From Gracilimonas sp031580945 (GTDB taxonomy: Bacteria; Bacteroidota; Rhodothermia; Balneolales; Balneolaceae), in NCBI GenBank assembly GCA_031580945.1, contig JAVLBT010000105.1, positions 1-10,602 of the forward strand: DNA of 10,602 nt, written 5' to 3'. The notes beneath the pieces were generated by a model. That model saw nothing but the letters and a program-made list of their open reading frames with translations, was not told the origin of the DNA and ran no database searches. Within the stretch, counting starts at the first letter, position 1; every line of letters starts with the position of its first letter. The position numbers were made by a program, and so were the translations under genes. Positions 7,118-10,602 of this stretch are shown in pieces.

Positions 7118-10100
7118 CTAATGGGATCGAAATTCGAATGTTAGTTCCTTTGCCAGGGGAACTTTCAATGTTGCACGTTCCCTGCATTTCTTTCGCCCTT
7201 CTTCGAATGTTAGTCAACCCATTTCCTGTCCCCATGCATTTTTCCAAATGCATTCCCCTGCCATCATCCTTGAGGGTGGTCATGATGCTCCCGTTTTGTT
7301 GTTCAAGCTGTATAATAAATCGGTTTGCTGAACTGTGTTTTCTACAATTATTTAAAGCTTCCTGAATAATTCTAAGCAAGTGCAGCGACTGGGTTGGATT
7401 TAGTTTTTGATCCCGGTTCAGGCTATTTTCAAATTCGATCTTAAGATCGTTTGTGGTATATTTTTGGCGCTTAATGAAGGTTTTAACATGTTTTTCAAAT
7501 TCCTTCATGTTTACTTTTTTCTGATTTAGTAACCAAATGGTTTCCCGCAATTCCGTCATGGCAAATCGGGCATCTTGATCCAAATTCTTAAGAACTCTGT
7601 AAGCCTCATTTGATTCTTCCCGATCAAGGTGAAGCCGGCTGATCTCAATACCGCTTATGAGATTGGTTATTTGTGACCCCACATTATCATGAAGATCCCT
7701 TGAAATTCGCTCCCGTTCTTTTTGAATTCTATGCTGAATGGCTATTTTTTGGTTAAGCAGGTTCATTTGATACTTATATCGAAACCTGACCACCGCAGCG
7801 GTGATACTTCCAACACCCAATAATACTAGTGCTATGAACCACCAGGTTTTATAGAAGGGAGGAAGCACTATCAATGAAATAGTAGCAATATCCGATTTCC
7901 ATTGCCCGTCGGCATTGGTGGCAGCTACCTGAAATGTGTAATCACCATCTGGCAGAAAATCATAGTAGACTGTTCGCCGGCTGCCCATAGAAACCCACTG
8001 CTCGTTGATACCTGAGAGTTTTACCTTAAATTTAGTTTTTGAAGGAGCCGTGAAATTAAAGGCTGAATAGGTTATTTCCAGAGCGTTATCCTCAGGTTGT
8101 AAAGTAATTGGGCCTGATGTGGAAATAGAGGTACCGTCCACTATAATGTCGTCAATATATGTTTTTATGGGAGGTGCAGGTTCATGCAAACGCTCGGGGT
8201 CAATGACTGCTAAACCATCATTTGTCGCAAAAAGCACTTTTCCATTGGATTGTTTAATAGCTGTGGAAGAATATCCTACTTCCAGTGTTTGAGAAGGGAA
8301 CCCGTCTTCCATAGAGTAGGTAGTGACCGGGAGGGAGCTAAGATCTCTGTTTTTCATTTTGTATAGAGCCCGGCGCTCAATTTTATAGATGCCACCACCG
8401 TCTCCAAGCCAAAAATTTCCTAAATTATCTTCAACCAAAGCATTGAATCCAGGTGAAGGAAGTCCGTGCTCAATTGAGAAACTGTTAATTTGGTCTCCAT
8501 CAAACACAGAGAGCCCGCCGTAAGAGCCACTTATCCACATATTTCCATGGATATCTTCCAGAAACGCATATATTTTATTTGTGAGAAGTCCATTTGTGGT
8601 ATCAAAGACAGTTATTCTATCTTGCTTAAATCGGACAGCACCTCCACCAAACGTCCCTACCCAAATAGAGCTGTCTGAAGCAGCATACGTTGTCATTATA
8701 AAATTATGGGGCAGGCCATTTTGGGTAGTGATGGTGTCAATAGTCCCATCCTGATTAATGATATTCAACCCCTCATTGGTTCCTATCCAAGCGCTATTGT
8801 GATAGTCGAAAGCGAGGCCCCGTGAAAAATCAGAAAGTAAACCGTTTTTTGTAGAATAGGTTTGAGTAATAGCTTTTTCCTGTTCATTTATCTTTATAGT
8901 GCCGGTCCCTTTAGTGTTAAACCAGATATCTCCGTTTCTATCCACCGCACCTCCACTCGCATAACCATTGGTATGTTCTGGTGGATATTCAATACTCTGC
9001 CACCCAAACTGCGTTTTGTAATTAAATCCTTTTCCTTCTGTACCCACCCATATGGAACCGCTGCTATCCTCATTTACGTTGATCAGGAAATCTTCGGTAA
9101 GTCCCTGAGATACATCTACGACGTCTATTTTTCTTTTTTTCAGTATGCTCAGTCCGTCTTCGGTGCCAATAAAAGCCAGTCCTTCACGGGAAAAGAAAAT
9201 ATAAGTCGCTAAATTGGAGATTAGGCCAGATTCAGAATTCATCGTCTCAAAGGTACCTTGTGCAAAACGGTCTAATCCGTTTCCATGATGAGCGATCCAT
9301 ATGGAACTATCGGCAGGATTTTGAGCAAAAAATTGTGGATATGGACCGTTGAGTCCATCTTCAAGATCATAATAGGTATACGGTTGATCATCACGAAATA
9401 CCACTATTCCCTCTTTGTCGGTTCCTATCCAAACATCCCCGTTTTGCATTTGAGTCAACCCGCGAATCACATTGTAAGGCAGGCCGTTTTCAGTTGTGAA
9501 ATTTGTGAACTCTCCGTCATCCAGAATGCTAACACCCCCGTTTGTGCCAACCCAAAGCCGGTTTCTGTCATCTATCATAAGTCTCCAAACCTGATCATGG
9601 ATCAAGCCCTCGTTGGTTGTATAGGTGGCAATAACAGAGTCTTTGAAGATCGCCTGAATGCCATTTCCATAGCTTCCTGTCCATATCGTGTCACCTTTGG
9701 TAATGGCGATGCTTTTAATGATATCAGAATGTAATCCCTGTTCTTTTCCAAAATGTGAAAAATCACCATCTCTGAATTTTAATAGGCCTTCTCCAATCGT
9801 AGGCAGCCAAAAATTTCCCGACTGGTCTTCATGGATCTCATAAAGGGTACTCCCCTGGTAGGAGGTATTATCGGCATCATATATTTTGGTAGAAATTCCG
9901 TCAAAGCGAGCTAACCCGGTAGAACACACGATCCAAATAAATCCTTTAGAATCCTGATAAATATCATAAACAGCCTTTCCTGGAAGGTTATCTTCTTCCA
10001 TGGTCATATTGGTCACCAGATATTGATTCCAATAAGAAGGATAATCTACTATCGACTTAAGTTGGCTATAGCTATCTTGCGGACATATAAAGAAAAGAAA

Positions 10101-10127
10101 AAGTGATAACCAACTATACCTGATCAA
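7110..10127 (-). CDS. Sensor histidine kinase with 14 Reg_prop repeats, Y_Y_Y, HisKA_3 and HATPase domains
   Basis: This is a giant membrane sensor kinase, 1005 residues from the start chosen here. There is no ATG before the sensor domain. The open frame reaches a TTG at 10301, only 2 bases from the tRNA. I prefer the TTG at 10127, which gives a good signal peptide (MIRYSWLSLFLFFICPQDSYS|Q). Fourteen Reg_prop repeats of the form (x)IWIGTxxGGLxxF run from about residue 63 to 645, enough for two seven-bladed periplasmic propellers. A Y_Y_Y domain (about 676-752) and one transmembrane helix (762-780) follow. The cytoplasmic part has HisKA_3 with RDLHDNVG (His813) and HATPase_c with EALNNCRKHS (N-box, 923-932), DDGRGM (954-959) and GTGNGLTN (966-973). 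No receiver or AraC domain is fused, unlike hybrid HTCS proteins. The separate NarL-type regulator follows 43 bases downstream. Related sensors often detect oligosaccharides, but the ligand here is unknown. Confidence 0.93.
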   Translation of the reverse strand: MIRYSWLSLFLFFICPQDSYSQLKSIVDYPSYWNQYLVTNMTMEEDNLPGKAVYDIYQDSKGFIWIVCSTGLARFDGISTKIYDADNTSYQGSTLYEIHEDQSGNFWLPTIGEGLLKFRDGDFSHFGKEQGLHSDIIKSIAITKGDTIWTGSYGNGIQAIFKDSVIATYTTNEGLIHDQVWRLMIDDRNRLWVGTNGGVSILDDGEFTNFTTENGLPYNVIRGLTQMQNGDVWIGTDKEGIVVFRDDQPYTYYDLEDGLNGPYPQFFAQNPADSSIWIAHHGNGLDRFAQGTFETMNSESGLISNLATYIFFSREGLAFIGTEDGLSILKKRKIDVVDVSQGLTEDFLINVNEDSSGSIWVGTEGKGFNYKTQFGWQSIEYPPEHTNGYASGGAVDRNGDIWFNTKGTGTIKINEQEKAITQTYSTKNGLLSDFSRGLAFDYHNSAWIGTNEGLNIINQDGTIDTITTQNGLPHNFIMTTYAASDSSIWVGTFGGGAVRFKQDRITVFDTTNGLLTNKIYAFLEDIHGNMWISGSYGGLSVFDGDQINSFSIEHGLPSPGFNALVEDNLGNFWLGDGGGIYKIERRALYKMKNRDLSSLPVTTYSMEDGFPSQTLEVGYSSTAIKQSNGKVLFATNDGLAVIDPERLHEPAPPIKTYIDDIIVDGTSISTSGPITLQPEDNALEITYSAFNFTAPSKTKFKVKLSGINEQWVSMGSRRTVYYDFLPDGDYTFQVAATNADGQWKSDIATISLIVLPPFYKTWWFIALVLLGVGSITAAVVRFRYKYQMNLLNQKIAIQHRIQKERERISRDLHDNVGSQITNLISGIEISRLHLDREESNEAYRVLKNLDQDARFAMTELRETIWLLNQKKVNMKEFEKHVKTFIKRQKYTTNDLKIEFENSLNRDQKLNPTQSLHLLRIIQEALNNCRKHSSANRFIIQLEQQNGSIMTTLKDDGRGMHLEKCMGTGNGLTNIRRRAKEMQGTCNIESSPGKGTNIRISIPLVP

Positions 10128-10246
10128 AAGCCGAAAAAACCAATTTGCGTTTAAGCCAATTACATAAAAAACGATGGTTATTGCAAGAACAAATAAAAGA
10201 GATGCCAAAGGAAGAAAAAATGCTTTTATCTGGCAGTGAAACCTTG

Positions 10247-10254
10247 TAAATTTG
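10247..10254 (+). promoter_or_regulatory. Candidate -7 box for the tRNA gene
   Basis: TAAATTTG perfectly matches TAnnTTTG and lies 49 bases before the mature tRNA, giving a leader of about 40 bases. No TTG is seen at the -33 position. A small CTCT-GAAA-AGAG hairpin (10260-10271) falls at the predicted transcript start. Confidence 0.3.
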
Positions 10255-10280
10255 CAGCCCTCTGAAAAGAGTTTGTTAAT

Positions 10281-10288
10281 CAAACCTA
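10281..10288 (-). promoter_or_regulatory. Candidate -7 box for the sensor kinase operon
   Basis: The minus strand reads TAGGTTTG, a perfect TAnnTTTG match. Any -33 element would lie inside the tRNA gene, and none is evident. If used, transcription starts near 10275, which would exclude the TTG at 10301 as the kinase start and leave about 150 bases of leader before the TTG at 10127. It overlaps the inverted repeat GTTTG-TTAAT-CAAAC (10271-10285). Confidence 0.25.
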
Positions 10289-10303
10289 AAATTTTGATCA
10301 AAT

Positions 10304-10377
10304 GGACCTGTAGCTCAGTTGGTTAGAGCAGTCGACTCATAATCGATTGGTCGGGGGTTCAAGTCCCTCCAGGTCCA
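10304..10377 (+). tRNA. tRNA with CAU anticodon, probably tRNA-Ile2 (lysidine type)
   Basis: A complete 74-base cloverleaf is present. The acceptor stem is GGACCTG (10304-10310) with CAGGTCC (10370-10376) and discriminator A at 10377. The D arm uses GCTC/GAGC. The anticodon stem is GTCGA/TCGAT with loop CTCATAA and anticodon CAT at 10338-10340. The T arm is GGGGG-TTCAAGT-CCCTC (10353-10369). CCA is not encoded. A CAU anticodon can mean elongator Met, initiator Met or Ile2. The 1-72 pair is a matched G-C, which argues against the initiator. C4-G69 and C5-G68, known TilS recognition pairs, are present. The anticodon arm (CGACTCATAATCG) and the flanking GAGCAG and TTGGTC match remembered bacterial Ile2 tRNAs better than tRNA-Met. 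The product would therefore read AUA after TilS converts C34 to lysidine. An automated call of tRNA-Met is likely. Confidence 0.93.
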
Positions 10378-10434
10378 CTTTTCCAGCTAATGGTTTTTAA
10401 GATGGTCACTTCCGATTCATTTTCAGATCTCCTC

Positions 10435-10447
10435 GATAGTTACTATC
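10435..10447. repeat. Short palindrome upstream of the nucleotide-sugar dehydrogenase
   Basis: GATAGT-T-ACTATC is a 6+1+6 perfect inverted repeat in the 126-base gap between the tRNA and the next gene. It lies 57 bases before the ATG and could be an operator. Nothing else stands out in 10378-10503, and no -7 box is visible. Chance cannot be excluded. Confidence 0.25.
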
Positions 10448-10503
10448 TGATACAAAAAACAGTGTTAATACCGACCTCAACCCGCTGATCGCTGAGTAAA
10501 TGC

Positions 10504-10602
10504 ATGAAACAGTTCGATAGATTACTGAAGAAAATAGATGATAAAACTTATACGATAGGTATTGTAGGGTTAGGATATGTAGGCCTTCCGCTCATGTGGA
10601 CC
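10504..10602 (+). CDS. Nucleotide-sugar dehydrogenase (UDP-GlcNAc/WbpA-like), 5' fragment
   Basis: Only the first 33 codons are inside the window. The fragment reads MKQFDRLLKKIDDKTYTIGIV and continues GLGYVGLPLMWT. The core IGIVGLGYVGLPL (about 18-30) is the NAD-binding Rossmann signature (GxGxxG) of the UDP-glucose/GDP-mannose dehydrogenase family. These enzymes oxidise the C6 alcohol of a nucleotide sugar to a uronic acid for surface polysaccharides. The PLMWT ending and the short helical leader resemble UDP-N-acetylglucosamine 6-dehydrogenases of the WbpA type, from memory. An in-frame TGA at 10486-10488 and no other ATG make 10504 the only ATG start. No Shine-Dalgarno is seen. The family is well supported. 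The substrate cannot be settled from this fragment. Confidence 0.82.
   Translation, partial: MKQFDRLLKKIDDKTYTIGIVGLGYVGLPLMWT

Noticed and set aside
9285..9734. A 149-codon open frame on the plus strand inside the sensor kinase
   Set aside because: It lies antisense to the propeller repeats, and its length follows from the repetitive codon pattern on the other strand.
7110..10127. The repeated sensor segments as a DNA repeat array or CRISPR-like structure
   Set aside because: The periodicity is at the protein level (Reg_prop blades of uneven spacing). The DNA copies are diverged and sit inside one continuous reading frame.
10390..10488. A 32-codon open frame between the tRNA and the dehydrogenase gene
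   Set aside because: It has an ATG but no ribosome binding site, no recognisable motif and unremarkable composition. Frames of this length are expected by chance.

Overview
The window is an ordinary chromosomal housekeeping and regulatory segment, most consistent with a Bacteroidota/Balneolota-type bacterium. The evidence is indirect. The DNA is AT-rich and most genes lack a Shine-Dalgarno sequence. Two exported proteins have signal peptides ending just before Gln. Several intergenic regions hold TAnnTTTG-like -7 promoter boxes. The large Reg_prop/Y_Y_Y sensor kinase is also typical of these phyla. I cannot name the genus.

Layout from left to right: (1) the 3' part of an MscS-family mechanosensitive channel gene (+), truncated by the window edge; (2) a short convergent gap with a hairpin; (3) a ZIP-family metal transporter (-); (4) a divergently transcribed OprB-like outer-membrane porin (+); (5) a lipid-anchored S41 serine protease (-), convergent with the porin with only 2 bases between stops; (6) lgt, prolipoprotein diacylglyceryl transferase (-), directly upstream of the protease gene and likely able to read into it; (7) a tandem-domain universal stress protein (+) with a strong ribosome binding site; (8) a NarL/LuxR-type response regulator (-) preceded in the same direction by its probable partner, a very large sensor histidine kinase with 14 propeller repeats (-); (9) a tRNA with anticodon CAU that looks like the lysidine-modified isoleucine tRNA; (10) the first 33 codons of a nucleotide-sugar dehydrogenase (+), cut by the right edge.

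Functional links: Lgt makes the lipid modification that the neighbouring S41 lipoprotein needs. The sensor kinase and response regulator form a two-component pair in which the periplasmic propellers presumably sense a ligand and the cytoplasmic HisKA_3/HATPase module phosphorylates the NarL-type regulator. MscS channel, ZIP transporter, porin and Usp suggest envelope and stress physiology but do not form one obvious pathway. The dehydrogenase after the tRNA may open a surface-polysaccharide locus outside the window.

I found no CRISPR array, insertion sequence, phage gene, toxin-antitoxin pair or clear defence system. I see no convincing novel system here. The points most worth a second look are the start and control of the sensor kinase next to the tRNA, the identity of the tRNA, the altered metal-site residues of the ZIP transporter, and the repeat-rich lgt/protease gap.
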